Positions 36,002-44,226 of a DNA stretch of 64,000 nucleotides are shown here, piece after piece. Below the pieces are notes generated by a model, which saw only the letters and a list, made by a program, of their open reading frames with translations, had not been told where the DNA came from and did not search any database. This DNA is from Pseudomonas sp. DTU12.3. GTDB taxonomy: Bacteria > Pseudomonadota > Gammaproteobacteria > Pseudomonadales > Pseudomonadaceae. The first letter of the stretch is position 1. The number at the start of each line of letters is the position of its first letter. The DNA lies in the NCBI RefSeq assembly GCF_004124275.1, contig NZ_CP027218.1, positions 1,987,501-2,051,500 of the forward strand. The letters are read 5' to 3'. Both the position numbers and the translations under genes were made by a program.

Positions 36002-36928
36002 ATGATTGGCATAAAAAGCATTGCGAGCTACGTTCCTGTAGCCGGCGTGGACAATTACGCACAAGGTGCAAAATTCGAGAAGGATGAAGAGTTCATCCTT
36101 GGCAAGATCGGCTCGGCGTTCCTGCCGCGCAAAGACGCTGAGCAAGAAACTTCCGATCTGTGCGTGGAAGCAGCCAACGCGCTGTTTGCCAACAATCCTC
36201 AACTGAAACGTGAATCGATCGACGCGCTGATCGTTGTCACCCAGAACGGTGACGAAGAAGGCCTGCCGCATACGGCTGCCATCGTCCAGGACAAACTCGG
36301 CTTGCCGACCAATGTCGCCGCGTTCGACATTTCCCTGGGCTGCTCTGGTTATGTCTACGGCATTTATGCGATCAAGGGCTTCATGGAAGCCGCCGGCCTG
36401 AAGAACGGCCTGCTGATCACCGCTGACCCGTATTCGAAAATCGTCGACCCGGAAGACCGCAACACCACCATGCTGTTTGGCGATGCCGCCACCGCCACGT
36501 GGATGGGCGAAGATCCGAGCTGGGCGCTGGGCAAGGCCAAGTTCGGCACTGACGGTTCCGGCGCACCGCACTTGAAAGTCACTGATGGCGTGTTCTTCAT
36601 GAACGGCCGCCAGGTTTTCAACTTTGCACTGCTGAAGGTGCCGGCACACCTGCATGAACTGCTGGATGATTCCGGTCTGAAGGCAGATGACATCGATGCA
36701 TTCTGCATTCACCAGGGCAGCGCGGCGATTGTCGATGCGGTGGCGCGGCGTTTCGAAGGTGAACCGGAGAAGTTCATCAAGGATATGGTCGAGACCGGCA
36801 ACACCGTATCGTCGAGCATTCCGTTGCTGCTGGAAAAACACGTCATCGACTCCGCTTGGCAGCGTATTGCGCTGAGCGGGTTTGGCGTTGGTCTGTCGTG
36901 GGGTTCGGCGATCATCTATCGTCCTTGA
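36002..36928 (+). CDS. Ketoacyl-ACP synthase III (FabH-like) of flagellar glycosylation island
   Basis: The 308-residue thiolase-fold enzyme has an intact FabH-type catalytic triad: Cys114 (DISLGCSGYVYG), His237 (IHQGSAA) and Asn267 (GNTVSSSIPLLL). A housekeeping fabH is not expected here. FabH-like genes in P. syringae and P. aeruginosa flagellar islands are thought to supply short 3-oxo- or 3-hydroxyacyl groups for N-acylation of the glycan amino sugar, and the same is inferred here. The ATG at 36002 is chosen by homologous start (MIGIKSIASYVP). A perfect terminator follows at 36953. Confidence 0.88.
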   Translation: MIGIKSIASYVPVAGVDNYAQGAKFEKDEEFILGKIGSAFLPRKDAEQETSDLCVEAANALFANNPQLKRESIDALIVVTQNGDEEGLPHTAAIVQDKLGLPTNVAAFDISLGCSGYVYGIYAIKGFMEAAGLKNGLLITADPYSKIVDPEDRNTTMLFGDAATATWMGEDPSWALGKAKFGTDGSGAPHLKVTDGVFFMNGRQVFNFALLKVPAHLHELLDDSGLKADDIDAFCIHQGSAAIVDAVARRFEGEPEKFIKDMVETGNTVSSSIPLLLEKHVIDSAWQRIALSGFGVGLSWGSAIIYRP

Positions 36929-36952
36929 ACCGAAGCAAAAACGGCTGATACA

Positions 36953-36991
36953 AAAATAGCGTTCAAGGTTAACCTTGAACGCTATTTTTTT
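36953..36991 (+). terminator. Strong terminator after KAS III gene
   Basis: AATAGCGTTCAAGG and CCTTGAACGCTATT form a perfect 14-bp stem with loop TTAA, flanked by A5 and T7. It should work on both strands and separates the KAS III gene from maf, whose ATG is only 26 bp downstream. Confidence 0.92.
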
Positions 36992-37016
36992 GCCTGAACG
37001 GGGAGCGCGAGGCGCC

Positions 37017-38306
37017 ATGAGCGGGTTTTTCCAAGCCAATGCCGAAGTGTTGCAGCGGCGCTGGCCGGCGCTGTTCGAGCGGCTGCTGGCAGAAGACAGC
37101 GCGGCCGTTGCGGCGCAACTGGTTGAAGGGCTTGGCTCGACGCTGAGCATCAACGGCATTCAGCTCACCAGCCGTCACGATCGCCTCCATGAAGCGCGGA
37201 TTCAGGCGGCCAGTCTGCCCGATAACGCGCAATTGCACGTCTATGGCACCGGTCTCGGTGATTTGCCCGGTGTGTTGCTTGAGCGCGCGGGGCTGCAACG
37301 GTTGTACGTGCATATCCTCAACGGCGCGTTGTTTGCGCTGGTGCTGCAACTGCTCGATCAGCGCCAGTGGCTGAATGATCCGCGCATAGAGTTGTTCTAC
37401 GCCGGCGATCTGTCGGACATTTGTTCGCCGTTTTTTGCGCTGCCTGCCGAGATGCTGCTGGCCGACGACTTCAACGCGAAGATCCGCGATCGGCTGGTCA
37501 ATGAAGTCCATCTGAGTTTCAACAATCGCGAATTCGATGCGCAGTCTCCGTTCATCAAGCAGCGCTTGCAGGATTGCCTGCCGGTGCTGCTTGGCGATGA
37601 CGATGTCGCGCAATTGTTTGGCACCTGCACCGAGCGCGAGATCTATGTGATCGGCACCGGCCCGACGCTTGAAGGGCATTTCCAGCAACTGGCGAATATC
37701 CAGGCTCAGGCGCAGCGCCCGCTGTTCATCTGTGTCGACACCGCTTATCGGCCATTGCGTGAGCACGGCATCGTGCCGGATCTGGTGGTGACCATTGATC
37801 AGCGCATCAGCTTTCGGCACCTGCCTTTCGATGCGTCCGACGATATCTCGCTGGTGTATTTGCCAATGAGCGATCCCGAGGTGTTGCGCGCCTGGAAGGG
37901 CAAACGCTACGGCGGCTATTCGGCCAGCCCGGTGTATGCGCAATTGCGTGAACAGCACCCGCGCGGGCAACTGCATGTGGGCGGCAGCGTGATTCATCCG
38001 GCGGTGGATCTGGCGGTGAAACTGGGCGGCACTCGCATCACCTTGTTCGGTGCGGACTTCGCATTCCCGATGAACAAGACCCACGCCGGCTGGAGTGATG
38101 GCGAGCTGGGGCCGGGTGTGAGCCAGGCGCGGCATTGGGTACGCGACGGTCATGGCCAGCGCGTCAGTACCCAACTCAATTTTCGCGGGTATCTGTGCGT
38201 GCTGGAGCGCTATATCGCGGCGCATCCGCACGTGCAGTTTTTCAATAGCAGCAGGGCGGGCGCGCTGATCGCCGGGACGCAGTTCAATCGGGAGTTCGTG
38301 CAATGA
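37017..38306 (+). CDS. maf: Maf-type motility-associated glycosyltransferase (DUF115)
   Basis: The 429-residue protein has the Maf flagellin glycosyltransferase layout. A central MptE-like (DUF115) Rossmann domain spans about 210-400 with EIYVIGTGPTLEGHFQQL and ICVDTAYRPLREHGIVPDLV. Maf proteins transfer pseudaminic or legionaminic acid from the CMP form to flagellin Ser/Thr, which fits the adjacent pse genes. GGGGAGCGCGAGG before ATG 37017 decides the start. The gene begins 26 bp after a strong terminator, so it needs read-through or a promoter inside that hairpin region. It overlaps the next gene by 4 bp. Confidence 0.87.
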   Translation: MSGFFQANAEVLQRRWPALFERLLAEDSAAVAAQLVEGLGSTLSINGIQLTSRHDRLHEARIQAASLPDNAQLHVYGTGLGDLPGVLLERAGLQRLYVHILNGALFALVLQLLDQRQWLNDPRIELFYAGDLSDICSPFFALPAEMLLADDFNAKIRDRLVNEVHLSFNNREFDAQSPFIKQRLQDCLPVLLGDDDVAQLFGTCTEREIYVIGTGPTLEGHFQQLANIQAQAQRPLFICVDTAYRPLREHGIVPDLVVTIDQRISFRHLPFDASDDISLVYLPMSDPEVLRAWKGKRYGGYSASPVYAQLREQHPRGQLHVGGSVIHPAVDLAVKLGGTRITLFGADFAFPMNKTHAGWSDGELGPGVSQARHWVRDGHGQRVSTQLNFRGYLCVLERYIAAHPHVQFFNSSRAGALIAGTQFNREFVQ

Positions 38307-38569
38307 CGGTGATGGAAACGTGCATCGGTGAATGCCGTCAGTGTGCAGGGCTGTTTCGACTGGGGCGTGATGTCGAGGCCGCGTTGCTCATGGTCGATGT
38401 CTTCGAGGGCGCGCAGCAGTTACTGCTGTCCGCACCCACGGATATCCAGCAAATGTGGGCACAACTGCTCCTGCAAATGCTTGATTGCCAAGAGCGTCAG
38501 GACTGGTTGGGCATGGCCGACTATATGGAGTATGAGCTGCTCGACTTGCTGGAAAGTATCCCGGCCTGA
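38303..38569 (+). CDS. Small conserved-looking protein of unknown function beside maf
   Basis: The 88-residue protein is coupled to maf by ATGA overlap and ends 242 bp before fliC. It is mostly helical by composition and has an N-terminal cysteine group (C7, C11, C14 in ETCIGECRQCAGLF), followed by leucine-rich helices and an acidic end (MEYELLDLLESIP). I recognise no domain. The size and location between the Maf transferase and flagellin suggest a small accessory or chaperone for glycosylation or flagellin, which is only inference. An ATG at 38312 is an alternative start. Confidence 0.7.
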   Translation: MTVMETCIGECRQCAGLFRLGRDVEAALLMVDVFEGAQQLLLSAPTDIQQMWAQLLLQMLDCQERQDWLGMADYMEYELLDLLESIPA

Positions 38570-38592
38570 GCGGGCCGACAGCACTGGCCCGC
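38570..38592 (+). terminator. GC-rich hairpin after small gene
   Basis: GCGGGCC and GGCCCGC form a 7-bp perfect stem starting just after the stop codon, without a T-run. A second small palindrome (ATGACGTCAT at 38616-38625) followed by T5 lies downstream. Either could end the maf transcript before the fliC promoter. Confidence 0.35.
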
Positions 38593-38704
38593 AGGTTTGC
38601 GCTGCAGTCGGTTTTATGACGTCATTTTTTCGAAGTGGGTGTGCGGCTAAGTCTTTGTTTTCGCGGGGGTGGCAGGGTGATGGCAAATTTTTTTCAAAAA
38701 GCCC

Positions 38705-38731
38705 TCAAGCAACCTGCAAACCCGACGATAA
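38705..38731 (+). promoter_or_regulatory. Sigma-28 (FliA) promoter of fliC
   Basis: TCAA (38705-38708), an exact 15-base spacer and GACGATAA (38724-38731) match TAAA-N15-GCCGATAA with one mismatch in each box. It lies 80 bp upstream of the flagellin start, as expected for the class IV flagellar gene. Confidence 0.78.
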
Positions 38732-38811
38732 CTATTACGAAGGTTCTCTAGGCCATACCCGGCGGTTGCCAGGGCCGGAAGCCGCAGTACCCAACCAACG
38801 AGGAATTCGTC

Positions 38812-39663
38812 ATGGCTTTAACAGTAAACACCAACACCACGTCGTTGAACGTTCAGAAAAACCTGAACAAAGCTTCCGACGCTCTGTCGACTTCGATGCA
38901 GCGCCTGTCTTCCGGCCTGAAAATCAACAGCGCTAAAGACGACGCCGCTGGCCTGCAGATCTCCACCCGTATGCAATCGCAAATCCGCGGTGGCAACCAG
39001 GCTATCCAGAACGCCAACGACGGTATCTCCGTTGCTCAGACCGCTGAAGGCGCTCTGCAAGCTACTACCGACATCCTGCAGCGTATGCGTGAACTGGCTG
39101 TTAAAGCACGTACCGGCACCAACGGCACTGCTGACCAGAAAGCTACCAACCTTGAATTCGCCGACATGTCCGACGAAATCAGCCGTATCGCAGCTTCCAC
39201 CAACCTGAACGGCAAAAACCTGCTGGACGGTTCGGCTGGTACTGTGACTCTGCAAGTTGGTGCAAACACCGGTACTGCTAACCACATCGACCTGGTACTG
39301 AGCTCCAAGTTCGACGCCGTCAGCCTGTCCGTAGACAAAGCTACTCTGGCTCTGACCGGTACTGACGCTGCAACCGCTGGTAGCAACATCGACGCCGCTA
39401 TCACTGCAATCGACGCTGCTATCGCTGCAATCGGTGATACCCGTGCCAGCCTGGGTGCTTCGCAAAACCGTCTGACCAGCACCATCTCCAACCTGCAAAA
39501 CATCGTTGAGAACACCACCGCTGCACAGGGTCGTGTACAAGACACCGACTTCGCCGCAGAAACTGCTAACCTGACCAAGCAGCAAACTCTGCAGCAGGCT
39601 TCGACCTCCGTTCTGGCTCAAGCCAACCAACTGCCTTCCGCTGTACTGAAGCTGCTTCAGTAA
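38812..39663 (+). CDS. fliC: Flagellin
   Basis: The 283-residue filament protein has conserved D0/D1 ends: LNVQKNLNKASDALSTSMQR and RLSSGLKINSAKDDAAGLQI at the N-terminus, and the C-terminal ending in LAQANQLPSAVLKLLQ. The central variable domain is very small (about 170-200), so this is a short flagellin of the P. fluorescens type. The Ser/Thr-rich central part is the expected target of the glycosylation island. A GAGGAA ribosome site and sigma-28 promoter lie upstream and a terminator downstream. The codon use (many GCT, CTG, GTT) looks like that of a highly expressed gene. Confidence 0.98.
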   Translation: MALTVNTNTTSLNVQKNLNKASDALSTSMQRLSSGLKINSAKDDAAGLQISTRMQSQIRGGNQAIQNANDGISVAQTAEGALQATTDILQRMRELAVKARTGTNGTADQKATNLEFADMSDEISRIAASTNLNGKNLLDGSAGTVTLQVGANTGTANHIDLVLSSKFDAVSLSVDKATLALTGTDAATAGSNIDAAITAIDAAIAAIGDTRASLGASQNRLTSTISNLQNIVENTTAAQGRVQDTDFAAETANLTKQQTLQQASTSVLAQANQLPSAVLKLLQ

Positions 39664-39678
39664 TTTCGGAACAAGTTT

Positions 39679-39717
39679 GGGCGGGAGGGTGCGCTGGTCG
39701 CGCTCTCTCGCCTTTTT
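39679..39717 (+). terminator. Terminator after fliC
   Basis: GGCGGGAGGGTGCGC pairs imperfectly with GCGCTCTCTCGCC around a short loop, followed by five T. Confidence 0.75.
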
Positions 39718-39736
39718 ACGTTAGGAGGTGATGAGC

Positions 39737-40093
39737 ATGGACATGAGCGTCAAGCTTAACCAGTCTTATCCGGCTCCCAAGCCAGTCACGCCGGTTGCTG
39801 ACAAACCGTCAGAAACGCCGAAAGTTGCCAAGACTGAAGCGCCGGTCGCTGCCAAGAGTCAGGTTACGGACGATGCCAAGTTGAAACTGGCGGTGCAGGA
39901 GATCGAAAAGTTTGTCCAATCGATCAAGCGCAATCTGGAGTTCTCGATCGACGAGCATTCCGGGAAGGTCATCGTCAAGGTGATCGCAAGCGAGACGGGT
40001 GAAGTCGTTCGACAGATTCCCTCCGCCGAAGCCCTCAAGCTGGCAGACAGCCTCGCCAATGCAAGCCACGTGTTGTTCGACGCCAAAGTCTGA
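39737..40093 (+). CDS. flaG: FlaG family protein
   Basis: The 118-residue protein belongs to the FlaG family (conserved C-terminal part about 50-115: SIKRNLEFSIDEHSGKVIVK, then VRQIPSAEALKLADSL). FlaG limits filament length in several Pseudomonas and Campylobacter relatives. The N-terminal part is Pro/Lys-rich and likely disordered. ATG at 39737 is chosen because AGGAGG lies eight bases before it; GTG 39728 and ATG 39731 in frame are too close to that site. It lies between fliC and fliD, the usual position. Confidence 0.92.
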   Translation: MDMSVKLNQSYPAPKPVTPVADKPSETPKVAKTEAPVAAKSQVTDDAKLKLAVQEIEKFVQSIKRNLEFSIDEHSGKVIVKVIASETGEVVRQIPSAEALKLADSLANASHVLFDAKV

Positions 40094-40175
40094 TAGCTGG
40101 CATGAATAATGTTTGTCCGTTCTCAGGACGCGTGTAACGGTCAAAAGAATGGCAACAATCTGAAGGGAGATGCAC

Positions 40176-41636
40176 ATGGCAAGTCCAATTCTACCGGGTT
40201 CCGGACTGGGTTCCGGCCTGGACATCGGTGCGATCGTCACTGCGCTGGTCAACGCCGACAAGGCGCCGAAGCAGACGCAGATCGATACCGCGACCAAAGC
40301 CAACACACTGAAGATTTCCGGCATTGGTTCGCTGAAGAGCGCATTGACCGCGTTCCAGACGGCGATGACCAATCTGGGCAGCAAGACCAATCCTGCATTT
40401 GCCGGCTTCAACGCGACGTCGAGCAATACCAACCTGAGCGCTACTTCCGACAGCACTGCGGTTGCGGGTAATTACAACGTTGTTGTAAGTCAGCTGGCCA
40501 CGGGCTCGAAAATCGCCAGCGCCTCTTTTGCCGGCGGCGCCGCCAGTGCCATTCCGAGTGGTACCCTGAAAATCAGTCAGAATGGCACTGATTACAATGT
40601 CGACATTCCGGCCGATGCCACGTTGCAGACCACCCGCGACGCCATCAACAAGGCTCAGGGCGCCAACGGCATCTCCGCTAACATTGTGACCGACAGCACC
40701 GGTGCTTCGCGCCTGGTGATCAGTTCGAGCAAGACCGGCGAAGGTTCCGACCTCTCCGTCAGCGGTATTGCCGGTCTGGAAATCGATGGTACCCAGGCGA
40801 TGGGCGCTAGCCCGGCTGCAGGCGCTTCAGGCGCCGTCAACGGTATTGCGAAAAACGCCAAGCTGACCATCGATGGTCTGGAAGTCACCAGCAAAAGCAA
40901 CACGGTGAGCGGCGCAATCAGTGGCTTGACCCTGAATCTGACGACAGTCAGTCCTGTCTCCGGTGGCGTTGCGACGCCTACTGTTGTCAGCGTGGACGCC
41001 AACACCAAAGGTTTGCAGACATCGATTCAGTCGTTTGTCGACGCTTACAACACCTTGAAGACCACCATCGATACGCTGTCCAAGGCGACGCCGGATGCCG
41101 ATGGCAAGCTGACCGTGCAGGCGGCGTTCACTGGTGATGCGATTCCGCGTTCGCTGATTGCCGATATTCGTGGTCAGTTGACGGCGACAGGCGCAGGCGG
41201 TCCGTTGGCCGTGCTGTCGCAGTTGGGTGTGATGACCGACCGCAACACCGGTAACCTGACGTTCGATACCAACGCTTTCGGCAAGACCATGGCGCAGCCA
41301 GGCATGACTGGCCAGGTTCAGCAGTTGTTCACCGGTACCGACGACACCAATGGTCTGTTGGCGCGCATGAGCAAGGCGGTAGACCCGTACCTCAAGCCAG
41401 CGGCGGGTAATATTACCGGTACCGGTCTGCTTGATCAGCGTATGGCGATTCTCACCAAGAACACCAAAAGCCTGACCGACCAGCAACTGGCGCTGGACTT
41501 GCGTGTGGCCAACCTGACCAAGACGCTGACCGCAAAGTACAATGCGATGGACTTGCTGGTAGGGCAGATGAAGGCGACGGCAAGCAACATCACGTCGTTC
41601 TTCAGCTCGCTGAACGCTCAGCAGTCCGCGAAGTAA
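40176..41636 (+). CDS. fliD: Flagellar filament cap protein FliD
   Basis: The 486-residue HAP2 caps the growing filament and, in Pseudomonas, can bind mucin. The start MASPILPGSGLGSGLDIGAI and the C-terminal coiled-coil segment (RVANLTKTLTAKYNAMDLLV) are characteristic. The middle is the variable D2/D3 part. AAGGGA at 40163 fits ATG 40176 rather than the ATG two codons upstream. A strong terminator follows directly. Confidence 0.96.
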   Translation: MASPILPGSGLGSGLDIGAIVTALVNADKAPKQTQIDTATKANTLKISGIGSLKSALTAFQTAMTNLGSKTNPAFAGFNATSSNTNLSATSDSTAVAGNYNVVVSQLATGSKIASASFAGGAASAIPSGTLKISQNGTDYNVDIPADATLQTTRDAINKAQGANGISANIVTDSTGASRLVISSSKTGEGSDLSVSGIAGLEIDGTQAMGASPAAGASGAVNGIAKNAKLTIDGLEVTSKSNTVSGAISGLTLNLTTVSPVSGGVATPTVVSVDANTKGLQTSIQSFVDAYNTLKTTIDTLSKATPDADGKLTVQAAFTGDAIPRSLIADIRGQLTATGAGGPLAVLSQLGVMTDRNTGNLTFDTNAFGKTMAQPGMTGQVQQLFTGTDDTNGLLARMSKAVDPYLKPAAGNITGTGLLDQRMAILTKNTKSLTDQQLALDLRVANLTKTLTAKYNAMDLLVGQMKATASNITSFFSSLNAQQSAK

Positions 41637-41650
41637 CAGACCGGCACGAC

Positions 41651-41693
41651 AAAAACCCGGCTACGCTTTATCGGCGTGCGCCGGGTTTTTGTC
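41651..41693 (+). terminator. Terminator after fliD
   Basis: AAACCCGG(C)...(G)CCGGGTTT, with an inner paired part, is followed by T-rich sequence. It ends the flaG-fliD unit, so fliS needs its own promoter. Confidence 0.88.
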
Positions 41694-41701
41694 TTTTGAT
41701 C

Positions 41702-41728
41702 TAAAGTTCTCTGATTCGTTGGCGATAC
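41702..41728 (+). promoter_or_regulatory. Candidate sigma-28 promoter of fliS-fliT
   Basis: TAAA (41702-41705, continuing GTT as in the extended -35), an exact 15-base spacer and GGCGATAC (41721-41728) match TAAA-N15-GCCGATAA with two -10 mismatches. It lies between the fliD terminator and fliS. Confidence 0.6.
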
Positions 41729-41765
41729 ACTGGATATACGAGTCATTGTGGCAATGAGGTAGAAC

Positions 41766-42161
41766 ATGAACCCAATGTTAGCCCTTCGGCAATATCAGAA
41801 AGTCGGCGCACACGCCCAGACGTCCGAAGCGAGCCCGCACCGTCTGGTGCAAATGTTGATGGAAGGCGGCCTGGAGCGTATCGCTCAGGCCAAAGGCGCC
41901 ATCGAGCGCAAGGATATTCCCGGCAAAGGGACGGCGATCAACAAGGCCGTTGGCATTATCGGTGGCTTGTGTGAAGGCCTCGATCTGGAGAACAGCGCCG
42001 AGTCGGTGGCTGATCTCAACCAGCTCTACATCTACATGATGAAGCGCCTGGCGCAGGCCAACATCGACAGTGATCCGAAGATTCTCGATGAGGTCGCCGG
42101 GCTGCTGCGCACCGTGAAGGAAGGCTGGGACGGTATTGCTCCGCCAGGCCCCCAGTTTTAA
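41766..42161 (+). CDS. fliS: Flagellin export chaperone FliS
   Basis: The 131-residue four-helix chaperone binds the flagellin C-terminus and prevents early polymerisation. The family start (ALRQYQKVGAHAQTSEASPH then RLVQMLMEGG) and the central YIYMMKRLAQAN helix are clear. Length is typical (about 126-131). It lies behind a candidate sigma-28 promoter and 10 bp upstream of the fliT-like gene. Confidence 0.96.
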   Translation: MNPMLALRQYQKVGAHAQTSEASPHRLVQMLMEGGLERIAQAKGAIERKDIPGKGTAINKAVGIIGGLCEGLDLENSAESVADLNQLYIYMMKRLAQANIDSDPKILDEVAGLLRTVKEGWDGIAPPGPQF

Positions 42162-42171
42162 GGAGAGCACC

Positions 42172-42468
42172 ATGAGTCTTGTATTGCAGCGAATTGCCGA
42201 TACCCGCGAAGCCTTGGTCACTGCCCTGGCCGAGCGCAATTGGGAAGCCATTGGCGAGCTGGATCTGGCTTGCCGTTCCTGCATGGAAGACGTCATGGCT
42301 GAAGCTGCGCTGGATGAGGACGCGTTGCGCAACAATCTTGAGGAGTTGCTCCATGTCTACAAGGAGCTTCTTGAGGTGGCCATGGGTGAGCGGCAGGCGA
42401 TAGCCAACGAGATGTCGCAGATCACCCAAGCGCAAAAGGCGGCAAAGGTTTACCATCTGTTTGGTTAA
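42172..42468 (+). CDS. fliT: FliT-like flagellar chaperone
   Basis: The 98-residue helical protein follows fliS with an AGGAGA ribosome site, the genomic place of FliT (P. aeruginosa PA1096-like). The sequence is a chain of acidic helices (EEAL-type heptads; LVTALAERNWEAIGELDLAC). FliT-type proteins bind FliD and regulators, but similarity is weak in this family, so the symbol rests on position and size. An in-frame ATG 36 bp upstream overlapping fliS lacks a ribosome site. Confidence 0.72.
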   Translation: MSLVLQRIADTREALVTALAERNWEAIGELDLACRSCMEDVMAEAALDEDALRNNLEELLHVYKELLEVAMGERQAIANEMSQITQAQKAAKVYHLFG

Positions 42469-42580
42469 TTAACCCCCAGTTAATCCAGACATGTGCGCCA
42501 TAAATTTGACTGTGCACGGTTTTTTGACTTAACTAGTGGCTGTTTTCAGATTTCAGGCGTCTACAGGCACATGGTGTCCT

Positions 42581-42606
42581 GCAAGCGTCTCGCTTGCCCC
42601 ATTTTT
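42581..42606 (+). terminator. Terminator-like hairpin in fleQ leader
   Basis: GCAAGCG-TCT-CGCTTGC is a perfect 7-bp stem followed by CCCA and five T. It ends about 35 bases before the fleQ ATG, so it could end fliS-fliT transcription or act as an attenuator for fleQ. The gap 42469-42640 otherwise holds TTGACT-type -35-like elements, which I cannot assign firmly. Confidence 0.5.
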
Positions 42607-42640
42607 CGGGCATTGAGTTGACTAGGGAAGTTGCTATTGC

Positions 42641-44116
<1,476 letters not shown>

Positions 44117-44157
44117 CGCCTGTTTTTCAACCTCTTCATTTATAAGCGGTTTTTTTT

Positions 44158-44173
44158 AGGCACGGGTATTGCT
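44158..44173 (+). promoter_or_regulatory. Sigma-54 promoter of fleSR
   Basis: AGGCACGGGTATTGCT has GG at 44159-44160 and GC at 44171-44172, ten bases apart, 53 bp upstream of fleS. This agrees with the known RpoN/FleQ dependence of fleSR. Confidence 0.75.
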
Positions 44174-44226
44174 ACAGCCCTCGCAACGTTCCGTTTCACT
44201 GACGGTCAGCCAAGCGAGAAAGCACA

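Noticed and set aside
40094..40175. Possible sigma-54 promoter before fliD (GGCATGAATAATGTTTG)
   Set aside because: GG is followed after ten bases by GT rather than GC and the -12 box is poor; fliD is close behind flaG and probably co-transcribed.
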